Positions 35,326-44,511 are shown, counted from the first letter of the stretch. The stretch is DNA of 64,000 nucleotides from Methanobacterium bryantii (GCF_002287175.1 NZ_LMVM01000003.1:1-64000), one strand, 5' to 3'. Translations and numbers: made by a program. Notes: generated by a model not told the origin, from the sequence alone.

Positions 35326-35791
35326 GTTATTCCCTTTATAATCAAAATTAAATTTGAATTTTTATAAAAATAATGTTCCACGAGTACATTATTTGATTAT
35401 CATAGAAGCTAAACTTATAAATTTTAAATGGTTAAACTTACATTTAACAATTTAAATCACATAAACACGTTTTTTTATAAATCAACGTCTAAAATATGTA
35501 ATTATTCACTATAATAATATTATAGAACAGCTACTATTTTATTTTTTCTAAATCATCAAAAGTTACACATTTTTAGATTTAAATTTAGTCAATTGTATAT
35601 TATACCTGACTCTGATTCATATCTTAGTTTTATAAAATTAGTTTGAATTAAAAGAGGCGTGAATTTACTAAAATTAACTTATATAGGGATTATTAAGCTA
35701 AATAATAAAAATCTAAAATATTTAAAGACTCTGCTATCTAATAAATTAAATATTCTCTTAAACATGATTTATTAACTTTTAATTTGTTTGT

Positions 35792-35968
35792 CTAAAGAGT
35801 ATTAGATACAATTTTTTCTACTGGTCTTGTGAACTCTTCTCCACATTTATTACATCTAAACACTAAGACCTGATTGTACTCATCAAGACCAATAATGCCT
35901 ATTTTTTTGGTATCACATCTTGGACAATGACTAATCTCAAAATTGTTTCCAACATCTGTGTTTACCAT
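35792..35968 (-). CDS. 58-residue zinc-ribbon protein
   Basis: A short complete ORF with ATG at 35968 and TAG at 35792. It encodes two Cys pairs, CPRC (residues 15-18) and CNKC (39-42), spaced like a rubredoxin-type zinc ribbon, with GLDEYNQVLVFR between. An AAAGGGG ribosome site precedes the ATG. Likely a small DNA-, RNA- or protein-binding zinc ribbon. The gap before it (35326-35791) is AT-rich with no supported gene. Confidence 0.7.
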   Translation of the reverse strand: MVNTDVGNNFEISHCPRCDTKKIGIIGLDEYNQVLVFRCNKCGEEFTRPVEKIVSNTL

Positions 35969-36144
35969 AATATTACCCCTTTAATTATCCTTATTTCTCC
36001 ATGCTCACACTACGCATTACTAACTTGAAATTAGTAATCATACTGGGCTTATTTATATTATCTGTTAGAGCAGTAGTATATTCTTTTCTGTAGATTAATT
36101 GTGTTACTTTTTATAATTCCAGTTTATAAGTAAAATTTAAAAAG

Positions 36145-36240
36145 GCTCATGTTCACAAAATCTACGATTTTTCACATGCCATAAAAACAAAGTTTTTTTC
36201 AATCAGAAAAATAAAAAGTTTTTTCATACTGGTTAATTTA
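36145..36240. repeat. Hairpin pair next to GCTCATG
   Basis: GCTCATG (36145-36151) is followed by TTCACAAAAT, AAAATC-tac-GATTTT (about 36157-36171) and AAAAAC-aaa-GTTTTT (about 36183-36197). Sequence and loops resemble the arrays elsewhere in the window, in inverted order relative to the CATGAGCG end at 242-249. Confidence 0.5.
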
Positions 36241-36298
36241 AGTTGAACTTCTTTTAAAAAAATTCCATTTATTTAATCAAAAGTTACATAATAATTTA

Positions 36299-36437
36299 CG
36301 CTCATGCCAAATGTTGTGTAAATAATATCGCTTCACTCGTGTGTCTGGTTAAATAAATTGTATTTTTTTTAAGATAAATCCCATATAATCAATTAAAACC
36401 ACAATTTAACATAAAGTATAACTCATGGACATGAGCG
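36299..36437. mobile_element. MITE-like element, copy 1
   Basis: A 139-base element bounded by CGCTCATG (36299-36306) and CATGAGCG (36430-36437). Its inside matches 56917-57065 for most of its length, including AATAATATCGCTTCAC and TAAAACCACAATTTAACATA. No ORF. Terminal inverted repeats and copies elsewhere suggest a non-autonomous transposable element or a mobile structured repeat. A lone GACATGAGCA follows at 36471. Confidence 0.6.
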
Positions 36438-36765
36438 GTAATTTAAATTGTAATATTTGCACAATGCTCCGACATGAGCATAAAATATTATTTTAAACAT
36501 AGAACAAGACATTTTAACAATATTAAATATATTTAGTATAATTTGAGGCGCTAATCTGGAAACTTTTACAAGTGCAGTTAAGATATTGCAAATAATTAAC
36601 ATTTTAAGTATTTTACTTTCTAAAGTGATGTACTGATGTCTAAAATAATAATAACGAAATATAACATTTTTAATGGATAAAAGACAAAATTATAATTGTA
36701 TGTATGAAAATGTAGCTGGATAAAAAAATATCCATTTGCTGAAAATGAAAAAGAGGAGAAAACGC

Positions 36766-37038
36766 ATGGTATCTGCAAAGTTTTATGAAAAATTAATGAA
36801 AATATCTAAGGTAATGGAAGAAGAGGGAGATGGAATCAGTTATATTCGAAATGAAGCTGATAATTACACCATTGGAACAAGAAAATACAGTGAAAAAATC
36901 GCCAAATACCTTGATGAAACAGTTGGAACATGGGAAGGCAGCGAAGCTCACGTGAAAAAAAAGAAATCAAGAGGAAACAAACAGGAAAAACCAAAAAAAG
37001 TTGGCTACCTCTGGAAAATTCCAGTAACAGAAAGTTAA
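36766..37038 (+). CDS. Hypothetical basic protein
   Basis: The 90-residue soluble protein (MVSAKFYEKLMKISKVMEEE...) has a mixed helical N-terminal part and a strongly basic stretch KKKKSRGNKQEKPKK near the end. The ATG at 36766 follows AGAGGAGA; earlier in-frame TTG and ATG codons (36736, 36745) lie upstream of that site. The basic tail suggests nucleic-acid contact. The family is not recognised. It is isolated between long non-coding stretches; 37039-37573 shows nothing further. Confidence 0.5.
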   Translation: MVSAKFYEKLMKISKVMEEEGDGISYIRNEADNYTIGTRKYSEKIAKYLDETVGTWEGSEAHVKKKKSRGNKQEKPKKVGYLWKIPVTES

Positions 37039-37573
37039 TTATTAAACATCTAAAGGAAATTAACTTTAAAGAGTTGAAATTGAATTACTACCTAAACCAA
37101 ATAAATCCAATTTCTTATTCCTTAAATATATGTTTATAAAAACTTCAAGTACATTTAAAGAATATAATAAGTTTCAAGACAAACCTTATTTCAAAAAATA
37201 TCCAATCCGAGATTTATAATCTCTAATTACATATTTCTTTTAATTTAGAATCTTTTATTTACAGTCTACTTTTTCTAAATTATTAATTATTTATTTTAAA
37301 TTAACTTAAAAAAGCTTTAATGAGCTGAAACTATCAATTTAATTTATTAACGAAGATAGATCCCCTTTTCCATATGTTACAATTTCATTTTATCTTAAAA
37401 ATTTAATTAATTTCAGCCTTTGAAAATTCTACAAATTTATGAGATATCTAAAACCAAAGGTTTTTGAATGCTAATCTTCTATTTTTTCAAAAATTTAAAG
37501 TATACTTATCGACCTATTATTTTAAGGTCTTCCTATTTGTTATTTAGATTATCTTTTTTAACATATTAAACAT

Positions 37574-37660
37574 ATGAAAAATAATAAAAAACAAAAAGAA
37601 GAAGTTTTTATCATAGACAAGATAAAGTTAGAGAGAAATGAATGGTATTTTTATCAAATT
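37574..37660 (+). pseudogene. 5' fragment of a PaaI thioesterase gene
   Basis: The bases from ATG 37574 encode MKNNKKQKEEVFII, then DKIKLERNEW. This parallels MKNNGKQKQEISIIKQDKF at the start of the intact thioesterase gene (22592), with a similar leader. The match ends after about 25 codons and runs into the 3' end of tbp. It is a truncated duplicate. Confidence 0.5.
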
Positions 37661-37665
37661 GGGAT

Positions 37666-38211
37666 TTAAATTAAATCCAGTTCACCTAATCTTTCCTTCG
37701 TTTTTTCAACGCCGAGCTGGGCATCGTCTATGGTTTTTGCACCAGTGCAGACTACTTTCCCTGAACCGAACAATAGTAATACAACTTTGGGGTCTTCAAC
37801 TCTGTAAACTAAGCCCGGAAATTGTTCTGGCTCATATTCTGTATTCTCTAAATCTAATGCTACTGCTTCAAGGTTTAATGTTTTTCCTAAATTTGCAGAA
37901 GCAACTATATTTTGTATTGTAATTTCAAATTCTTTTGGTATATCTGCATCTAGCACCCTCATTTTGTCTACAATAATATTTAAAGATTTAATTGAATCTT
38001 TTGTAGTTTTTGCACCAGTACCTACTAGTTTTCCTGATCCAAATATAAGAGCTGCTGTTTTAGGTTCTTTAAGCTTGTAAACAAGCCCTGGAAACTTTTC
38101 TGAGTTATATTCAACACCTTCTAGTGTCAAAGCTACTTTGGGCAGTTCAATTGACTTTCCAAGAGTTGCAGAAGCTACAATATTTTCAACTTTAATTGGT
38201 ACATCTGTCAA
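37666..38211 (-). CDS. tbp: TATA-box-binding protein
   Basis: The roughly 181-residue TBP consists of two direct repeats: IVASATLGKSIELPKVAL...FPGLVYKLKEPKTAALIFG and IVASANLGKTLNLEAVAL...FPGLVYRVEDPKVVLLLFG. It binds TATA boxes to start transcription. I prefer TTG at 38211 as the start: it gives the usual archaeal N-terminus MTDVPIKVEN and sits 7 bases from GGAGG. An in-frame ATG at 38217 would leave only one base after the ribosome site. Confidence 0.96.
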   Translation of the reverse strand: MTDVPIKVENIVASATLGKSIELPKVALTLEGVEYNSEKFPGLVYKLKEPKTAALIFGSGKLVGTGAKTTKDSIKSLNIIVDKMRVLDADIPKEFEITIQNIVASANLGKTLNLEAVALDLENTEYEPEQFPGLVYRVEDPKVVLLLFGSGKVVCTGAKTIDDAQLGVEKTKERLGELDLI

Positions 38212-38562
38212 ACACATTCCTCCAGGTTTTAATCCAGATCATTAATTTGATTTTTACATTCCATATATGTTACATTAAAAGTGCATTTTATTATGGAGAT
38301 ATTGGGAAGGGCTAGCATAAAACACATAGATAAAATACATAATTCGAGTAGCCCCATAGAATAAATTATTTTCCCGTTTTAGCCTGTTTCATGATGGTTA
38401 ATTTTAGGTTATTTAGATTAAATGTGATAACATTTAAAAAATACTATTTTATAAAAAGTATTACTGTTCCTATTTTTATAAATTATTTAAAAATCAATGA
38501 TTTTACAATATTTGAACTTATTTCATGAAAATAAGTGTTATTAATTCTTTTTTAATTTTTAT

Positions 38563-38667
38563 ATGGAAATGGGATCCATGTTAAGATCCATCTGCGGATT
38601 TGTAAAAAAGTATTATGCAGTCTGGGACAACTTTATCAAGGAATTAAATGTTAGTGGCCTTACCTAA
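38563..38667 (+). CDS. Possible 34-residue small protein
   Basis: An open frame from ATG 38563 to TAA 38665 reads MEMGSMLRSICGFVKKYYAV and ends WDNFIKELNVSGLT. The composition is protein-like (aromatic, amphipathic), but no clear ribosome site is present apart from GGGATC before a second ATG at 38578. A repeated T-rich element follows at 38679. Low confidence. Confidence 0.25.
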   Translation: MEMGSMLRSICGFVKKYYAVWDNFIKELNVSGLT

Positions 38668-38678
38668 TACTAGTTTTA

Positions 38679-38738
38679 CTGTTGATGTATACTTTACATT
38701 CTTATTAGTTGCAACTGCATATTTATGACTTATTTTTC
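38679..38738 (+). repeat. Repeated intergenic element with T-rich end, copy C
   Basis: TATACTTTACATTCTTAT followed by TTGCAACTGCATATTTATGA and a T-rich run. It is closely similar to 21880-21945 (TATACTTTACATTTTTAT, GATGCAACTGCACATTTATG) and to the end of 22430-22551. It may act as a transcription end signal. Confidence 0.4.
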
Positions 38739-38979
38739 CTAATAATTATTACTACTAATCTATTTTAATAGTTTAAAAGGATTTAAAGATTATTTTTTAA
38801 GTATCCGATTTAAAAAATGTATGCAAACTTTAAAAATTTTAAACAACTGAAATTATAAATTTAGTATTGAAAGTTATTTTTAACAGTTTATCTTTTTATC
38901 AAATGAATATAATATATGAATTGTGAATTAGCATAAATTAATTGTTATAAAAATAAATAGTTATATTATCAAATTAATT

Positions 38980-39034
38980 GGGAGGCATAGATAGAGTTGA
39001 CATGAAGGTGGTTTGAAGTGCCACTATGCCTCCC
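38980..39034. ncRNA. Compact 55-base RNA-like fold
   Basis: GGGAGGCATAG (38980-38990) pairs perfectly with CTATGCCTCCC (39024-39034). Inside, GGTGG and CCAC can extend the helix, leaving two open loops. G+C-rich ends in AT-rich DNA and TATA-like sequences 20-30 bases outside both ends (38959-38970 and 39054-39062) suggest a small structured RNA, strand undecided. No known riboswitch class was recognised. The remaining gap 38739-39185 is AT-rich and empty. Confidence 0.45.
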
Positions 39035-39185
39035 TTAATATAAATTAGTAATAAAATATATAATCCTTTTGTTTAATTAAAGGTTTTAATATCCAAATTT
39101 TGTACAAAGAGGACCCCATATATCTAAAAAACATCTATAAAAGATAGTGATCTAATAAAAAATCAAAAAGAAAAATTATAAAAAA

Positions 39186-39983
39186 TTAAGATTTGTTTAC
39201 ATTTAAATATTTGCTGAAAACAGTCTGGAAAAATTTAGAAACAATTCCTTTACTTGATAAATCATTTTCAAGGCTGTACTTTCCAATAACTCTTGAAGCA
39301 AGCCCTAAAATTAACTTAGATGTATCTGATTTAGGATTTTTTTCTAAAATCGAATTTCCTGACGCAGATGCTATATTTAACTCCTTATCTTCTGGAATGA
39401 TTGCAATTACTGGTATGTTAAGGATAGTCTGGATCTCATCAGGAGTTAAAAATTCTTTACCACTTCTTTCTTTGTTAATAACTACCCCAAGTATCTCCAT
39501 TCCAATTTTCTCTGCAACAATTTTTGTCTTTAGAGCATCGCTTAAAGAAGTAATTTCAGGTGTTGTAACAAGAACCAGTTCATTTGAAACCTGTAATGCT
39601 GCCAGTGCATCCCTTTCAAGTCCGCCGGGTGCATCTATAAGTAGTATATCTATATCTTCGGTAAGTGTTTCCAAGACTTCTTCAAGTCTTTCTAGTTTCA
39701 TGTCTTTAAGACCATAAAGTGAGAGTCCTGCAGGAACAATTTTTACTCCGCCTGGGCCTTCATATATTGCATTATGTATCATATCTCTTCCGGCCAGGAC
39801 ATCTTGTAAGGTCACTGGTTGATTTTCTAAACCTAAAATCAATTCCAAATTAGCCATTGCAACATCTAAATCAAGGACTACAACTTCTTCTCCCTGAAGA
39901 GAAAGAGCTATTCCAAGATTAGCTGCTATGGTTGTCTTTCCGACCCCTCCTTTTCCTGAAGCCACTACTATTACTCTCGCCAT
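39186..39983 (-). CDS. minD: MinD/ParA-like P-loop ATPase
   Basis: The roughly 265-residue protein has the deviant Walker A motif SGKGGVGKTT near residues 8-17, a switch I DLDVAMANLE, and LLIDAPGGLERDA as Walker B/switch II. Archaeal MinD-like proteins position cell-division or other membrane assemblies; the C-terminal 20 residues (FFQTVFSKYLNVNKS) could form an amphipathic membrane helix. ATG 39983 follows AGGTGGA; an in-frame ATG at 39998 lacks a site. No minE or minC neighbour, as usual in archaea. Confidence 0.85.
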   Translation of the reverse strand: MARVIVVASGKGGVGKTTIAANLGIALSLQGEEVVVLDLDVAMANLELILGLENQPVTLQDVLAGRDMIHNAIYEGPGGVKIVPAGLSLYGLKDMKLERLEEVLETLTEDIDILLIDAPGGLERDALAALQVSNELVLVTTPEITSLSDALKTKIVAEKIGMEILGVVINKERSGKEFLTPDEIQTILNIPVIAIIPEDKELNIASASGNSILEKNPKSDTSKLILGLASRVIGKYSLENDLSSKGIVSKFFQTVFSKYLNVNKS

Positions 39984-40168
39984 TCTTCCACCTAACATTG
40001 GATTAATAATCTTACATAACTACTTGTACTCACAATCATTTATTGATGATAAAGATTAATGTGCTTATTTTCACAATAATAAATGCAAATACAAAATTAT
40101 TAAAATAGTATTAAATCAAAAAATAAATTAGAGAAATACTAATAATTACTCTTTATGGAGATGAGTTC

Positions 40169-40627
40169 TTGGTAGTGGAAAAATATCATAAATTCATGAA
40201 TGAAGCAATTATAGAGGCAAAAAAGAGCTTAAAAGAAGGCGGAATTCCAATTGGAGCTGTTTTAGTTGAAAATGAGGAGATAATTGGCCGTGGACATAAT
40301 AGATTACTGCAGAAAGACTCTTCAATTTTGCATGGAGAAATGGACTGTATTGAAAATGCTGGAAAATTAAAAGGAGAAGATTACAAAAGATGCATACTTT
40401 ATACCACTTTATCGCCATGTGAAATGTGTTCTGGAACCATACTACTTTATAAAATCCCAAAGGTCGTAATGGGAGAAAATAAAACGCTTAAGGGACCGGA
40501 AGATTATCTAAAGGAGAACGGTGTTGAATTAATTAATTTAGATTTAAAAGAATGTAAGGATATTATGAAGGAATTCATTAAAAGAAATCCTGAAATTTGG
40601 GATGCGGAAATAGATAGGGTAATTTAA
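40169..40627 (+). CDS. Cytidine/cytosine-deaminase-family nucleoside deaminase
   Basis: The 152-residue protein has the zinc motifs of the deaminase family: HGEMDCIENAG (His and catalytic Glu) and SPCEMCSGTIL (two Cys ligands). The length and the C-terminal helix ending EIWDAEIDRVI resemble yeast-type cytosine deaminases and guanine deaminases. The base acted on is not decided. Start TTG 40169 with GGAGATGA close upstream. Confidence 0.87.
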   Translation: MVVEKYHKFMNEAIIEAKKSLKEGGIPIGAVLVENEEIIGRGHNRLLQKDSSILHGEMDCIENAGKLKGEDYKRCILYTTLSPCEMCSGTILLYKIPKVVMGENKTLKGPEDYLKENGVELINLDLKECKDIMKEFIKRNPEIWDAEIDRVI

Positions 40628-40749
40628 GTATTAAAATATCTATATTTCAAGGCATATAGACTCCAATAAATAACAGCAACTATTTATTTTATATTAATTT
40701 TTTGTTCTCTGGCATAAATATAATATATTTTAATATCAAAGCCATAACT

Positions 40750-41721
40750 ATGGATAAAAAGATATGGGCTTTAATAATTATTTTCTTAGTTGCAGCAACT
40801 GCATATGGAACCTATAGTTACATTGTAATTTCACAGAAAACTATTGTAGTTGGATATCTACAAAGTGATCACGATTCTGCACTATTTGTAGCAAATGCAA
40901 AGAATATGTTTGAAAAAGAAGGATTAGTAGTCAGTTTAGTCCCCTTTAGATCAGGTCCAGATCTCATAAATGCCGCCAAGTTAGGCAAAATAGATATTGG
41001 TTATTGTGGAATTGCCCCCGTAACACTGGCCATAACTAATGGAACACCTATAAAAATCGTTGCATCTGTAAATCAGGAAGGAAGTGGAATAGTAGTAGGC
41101 AATAATACAAATATAACTGATATCTCTAATTTAAAAGGAAAAACTATAGCAATACCTAAAATAAACTCAGTACAGGATGTTTTATTGACTTACTGGCTGT
41201 CCCAGTATAATATTAGCAGGAATGAAGTAAATATAACTGAATCAGAAGTACCATTTATGCCAAGATCTTTACTGTTTAAAAAATTTGATGGGTATGTAGC
41301 ATGGGAACCTTATGTATCTGTTGCAAGTGTAGAAGGTGATGGAAAAGTACTTACATATTCCAAAAATGATAGCTGGAAAGATTTCCCATGTTGCGTTGTC
41401 ATAGCTACAGACAGCTTTATAAAAGATCAACCTGGTGCTTTAAGAAAATTTCTGAAGGTACATGTAGAAGCAACTAACTATGTAAATTCACATAAGGATG
41501 AAACTGCAGTGATTGTCTCCCAAAAACTTGGTATAAGTGTTCAAATTGAAAAACAATCATTAAAAAATGTTGCGTTTAATATACCGTCTTCTAATGAATT
41601 TAAGAAAAGTGTCTTTAAGTTTATAGATATTCAAAAGAAGTTAGGATACATAAAAAATAACGTATCAAACGTATCCTATTTTAATTTTAATTTTTGGCCT
41701 ACTAAATCATCAGGTTTTTAA
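40750..41721 (+). CDS. ABC transporter substrate-binding protein, NitT/TauT-like
   Basis: The roughly 323-residue protein has an N-terminal membrane anchor (about 5-27), then a periplasmic-binding fold of the SsuA/TauA/THI5 type: VVGYLQSDHDSALFVA, GKIDIGYCGIAP, LKGKTIAIP and the KFDGYVAWEPYV segment. Ligands in the family include sulfonates, nitrate, aromatic acids and pyrimidines. No permease or ATPase gene is nearby. The ATG at 40750 lies about 25 bases past a TATA-rich stretch (about 40716-40735) and has no ribosome site, so the message looks leaderless. Confidence 0.85.
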   Translation: MDKKIWALIIIFLVAATAYGTYSYIVISQKTIVVGYLQSDHDSALFVANAKNMFEKEGLVVSLVPFRSGPDLINAAKLGKIDIGYCGIAPVTLAITNGTPIKIVASVNQEGSGIVVGNNTNITDISNLKGKTIAIPKINSVQDVLLTYWLSQYNISRNEVNITESEVPFMPRSLLFKKFDGYVAWEPYVSVASVEGDGKVLTYSKNDSWKDFPCCVVIATDSFIKDQPGALRKFLKVHVEATNYVNSHKDETAVIVSQKLGISVQIEKQSLKNVAFNIPSSNEFKKSVFKFIDIQKKLGYIKNNVSNVSYFNFNFWPTKSSGF

Positions 41722-41817
41722 ATTTACACTTTTTAAAGGCGCCTTTAATTTATATATCTTTAAATTCTTTTTTATTTCGTACGTTAAGGATATGAATTTA
41801 TAAAAATAGATTGATAT

Positions 41818-43299
41818 CTATGGCAATCCCTCTTTATATTTTTTAAGTGAATCTAAGTCCCCCAAATAGTCTTCATCTTTATCATAATTCTTGTTTTCTT
41901 TAGTAAACATACTGAATATAAGAATTAAAAGGCTCATTGCTATGCCTAAAATGAATGCATTTTGAAATCCATTTAAAAGAATTCCAACGGGAGCACTGAA
42001 TTGAAATGCACCAGTAGAAGGGATTCCTATTAGGTCAGTGATTTCATTACTTATTGTAGTAACGAATATTTCGTTAAAAACAACAATTCCCATTACAAGA
42101 CCCATATATCTAGCTGTATTTAAAAGACTGGAAACAGAACCTACTTTTTCTTTGGGGCTGTGGCTCATTACTGTTTTGTTGTTTGCAGGGGTAAACATAC
42201 CTTCTGAAAGTGCCCTTATTCCAAGCGCAGCGAATATAAATAGTATTCCTACTGTTTGGTTTAAGCGGTATAATAGAATAATAGCCATGATAAGTGTTAT
42301 GCATGCAATAATAGTTGGTATACGTGATCCAAAGTTATCAGAGATATATCCTGATAAAGGTCCTATAAAAATAACTACAAGAGATGGAATCAAAATTATA
42401 AGACCTGCAAAATCTGAAGAATAACCCATAATAAGTTCAAGATAGAAAGGTAGAAGATAAATTGTTCCAGTAAGGACAAGAGTAGCTATAAATCCTGCAA
42501 GAAGGGAAAGAGTAATATAAATATTTTTTAAAATGGAAAGATCTAGTAAAGGCTCGGAATGTTTTAATTCCCATATAACAAAAGTAATTCCCAGGATCAG
42601 GGAGATAACAAAGGTTATAACTATAGAGGTGAACCCCCATCCAAGATTTTCTTCTATGTTAAAAGGCATAATAAATGTTAAAATAGTTAAACCTATTAAT
42701 AGAGAACCTATAATATCAAATTTCACATTTTGAGCTCTTGTTTTCTGTGAAGGGAGTACTTTAACAGCAAAAATAGTTGCAATTATACCCACGGGCACGA
42801 CCATTAAAAAAATCCAGTTCCATCCCATATATTGTGTTACGTATCCTCCCACTCCGTATCCTGATGAAAGGCCAAGGGTTGTGGTGAGCGAAATATAACC
42901 AAAAACTTTTCCCCTCATTCTAGGAGGAAATACTGTTGATATAATTGCAGGCACCATAGAAAGCAGCATTGCAGATCCTATGCCCTGAATTATTCTAAAT
43001 ATAATTAATGAAACAAAATCGAGGGATATACCACAAAAATAGGATCCCATAGTAAATATGGAAATTCCCATTACAAAAATTTTTTTATAACCTGTAATAT
43101 CACCTATACGTCCAAAAACGAGTAAAAAGCTTATAAGTGTAATAAGATGAACAATTACTATTAATGAAACCATATCTGTACTTATATCTAAATATTGGGA
43201 GATGGTAGGCAATGAAATGTTTACAATACCTGCACTAAATGACCATAAAAACATTCCAAGTGCCAGAGTAAATATAATCCAGTTTAATTTGTGTTCCAA
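41818..43299 (-). CDS. MFS multidrug efflux transporter (DHA2/EmrB type)
   Basis: The 493-residue protein has about 14 membrane helices. MFS motif A is FGRIGDITGYKK after helix 2, and motif C-like GYGVGGYVTQYMGWNWIF lies in helix 5. DHA2 family members export drugs or amphiphilic compounds using the proton gradient. The start is TTG at 43299, spaced 9 bases from GGAGGG. Single gene; no regulator of the TetR or MarR type is adjacent. Confidence 0.9.
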   Translation of the reverse strand: MEHKLNWIIFTLALGMFLWSFSAGIVNISLPTISQYLDISTDMVSLIVIVHLITLISFLLVFGRIGDITGYKKIFVMGISIFTMGSYFCGISLDFVSLIIFRIIQGIGSAMLLSMVPAIISTVFPPRMRGKVFGYISLTTTLGLSSGYGVGGYVTQYMGWNWIFLMVVPVGIIATIFAVKVLPSQKTRAQNVKFDIIGSLLIGLTILTFIMPFNIEENLGWGFTSIVITFVISLILGITFVIWELKHSEPLLDLSILKNIYITLSLLAGFIATLVLTGTIYLLPFYLELIMGYSSDFAGLIILIPSLVVIFIGPLSGYISDNFGSRIPTIIACITLIMAIILLYRLNQTVGILFIFAALGIRALSEGMFTPANNKTVMSHSPKEKVGSVSSLLNTARYMGLVMGIVVFNEIFVTTISNEITDLIGIPSTGAFQFSAPVGILLNGFQNAFILGIAMSLLILIFSMFTKENKNYDKDEDYLGDLDSLKKYKEGLP

Positions 43300-43569
43300 A
43301 ATATATTCCCTCCGATAGTTAAAATATCACTTTAAAGGGTATAAACCTTATTAAGAGATTATGCTAAAGTTTTAATACTTTTAGTGTTTATTTTAGAAGT
43401 TAAATGCTTAAAAATGAGTTTAAATAAATTAAATCTTTAAAAAAGAATTCAATTATTTTATTATCTAAACTTGATATTTTTGAATAATTGGATAATGCTA
43501 AATTATAAGCCCTTTAAAATTTCTCAATTCCCTGAAAATATAAAAATAACTTCCAATAAATAAAAAATA

Positions 43570-44511
43570 GTGCCTGGTTATTATTTAATATGCAAGAAGT
43601 GCAATGGATATTATAAAGTTGAAGAAAATGAGTATGAAGACTGTATTCAAAATATGGGATCTAATGACCAAAAAAATTCAGTCTTCTCCAGTTTAAACTC
43701 ATGCAGCATATGCGGTGGAGATCTAATATTAGTTGAAGATATCTACGACTATTACCAGTATCCACAAGAAAATATAACTAAGAAAAAAACCAGCTTAGGT
43801 AAAATACTCTTTATTTTGGCTGTTTTATGCATTTTAACATCTTTAATACTAATTCCAAACAATATTTTCTCAAATTTATTAGGTTTGCACAGTTCTATAA
43901 CTCCTGATCATTCTTTTTTAGGTTCAAATAGTAAAGGATACGTAATTAAAGATGTTTATTCCAATTATGGTTCATCTGGCCCTAAAATAGCTATCATAAC
44001 AGGGATGCATCCTCGGGAAATATCTGCTAAAAGAGTTGTGCCCAAGGCCATAAAATCATATGTAAGTAAACATAACGTTGAAATCGTAAATTATGTGATA
44101 AACGTTACCAGCAGCCCCAATGATTATACCATAGGTCGTCATAATGGTGAAGGGCTTGTTGCCCAGTATGTGGTCCCAGATATTAAAAAGTCAGATTATG
44201 ATCTGGTGATAATTTGCCATAATCATAAATATGGCTACGGTGATGGATACTATATAGCCACACCCACTATGGACTCAAAATCAGTTAATCTTGCAGAAGC
44301 CATCAAAGATATTTTAACTGATTTCAATTATTATCCAAGAAACACAAATGAAAAAGCAGAGAGCACATCAATTAATAAAGTTGACAGCCCCATAGCAGCT
44401 ACAGGAACTCCTGTATTTGTTTACGAGATTCCAGAATGGGTTGGGAATTCTGATGTCTATTCCAATTCAAATAGATTAATTGATGCTTGTTTTAATTTTT
44501 TAGATAGATAA
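43570..44511 (+). CDS. Membrane protein with zinc ribbon and M14-like peptidase/deacylase domain
   Basis: The 313-residue protein has an N-terminal Cys-rich zinc ribbon (CKKC near 8-11, CSICGG near 46-51), one membrane helix (about 78-100) and an outside domain. That domain has GMHPREISAKRV (HxxE zinc motif), VIICHNHKYG and VFVYEIPEW, which line up with the zinc-binding HxxE...H and catalytic Glu of M14 carboxypeptidases or aspartoacylases. The activity is inferred. GTG 43570 has no ribosome site; a TATA-like GAAAATATAAAA 30 bases upstream suggests a leaderless message. Confidence 0.62.
   Translation: MPGYYLICKKCNGYYKVEENEYEDCIQNMGSNDQKNSVFSSLNSCSICGGDLILVEDIYDYYQYPQENITKKKTSLGKILFILAVLCILTSLILIPNNIFSNLLGLHSSITPDHSFLGSNSKGYVIKDVYSNYGSSGPKIAIITGMHPREISAKRVVPKAIKSYVSKHNVEIVNYVINVTSSPNDYTIGRHNGEGLVAQYVVPDIKKSDYDLVIICHNHKYGYGDGYYIATPTMDSKSVNLAEAIKDILTDFNYYPRNTNEKAESTSINKVDSPIAATGTPVFVYEIPEWVGNSDVYSNSNRLIDACFNFLDR

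Noticed and set aside
35659..35775. 38-codon GTG frame behind AGAGGC
   Set aside because: The ribosome site is too close to the GTG and the translation is Leu/Asn/Lys background typical of AT-rich DNA.
36000..36735. Search for tRNA or rRNA in long gaps
   Set aside because: No cloverleaf, TTCGAAT-type T-loop or rRNA-like conserved word was found here or in the other gaps.
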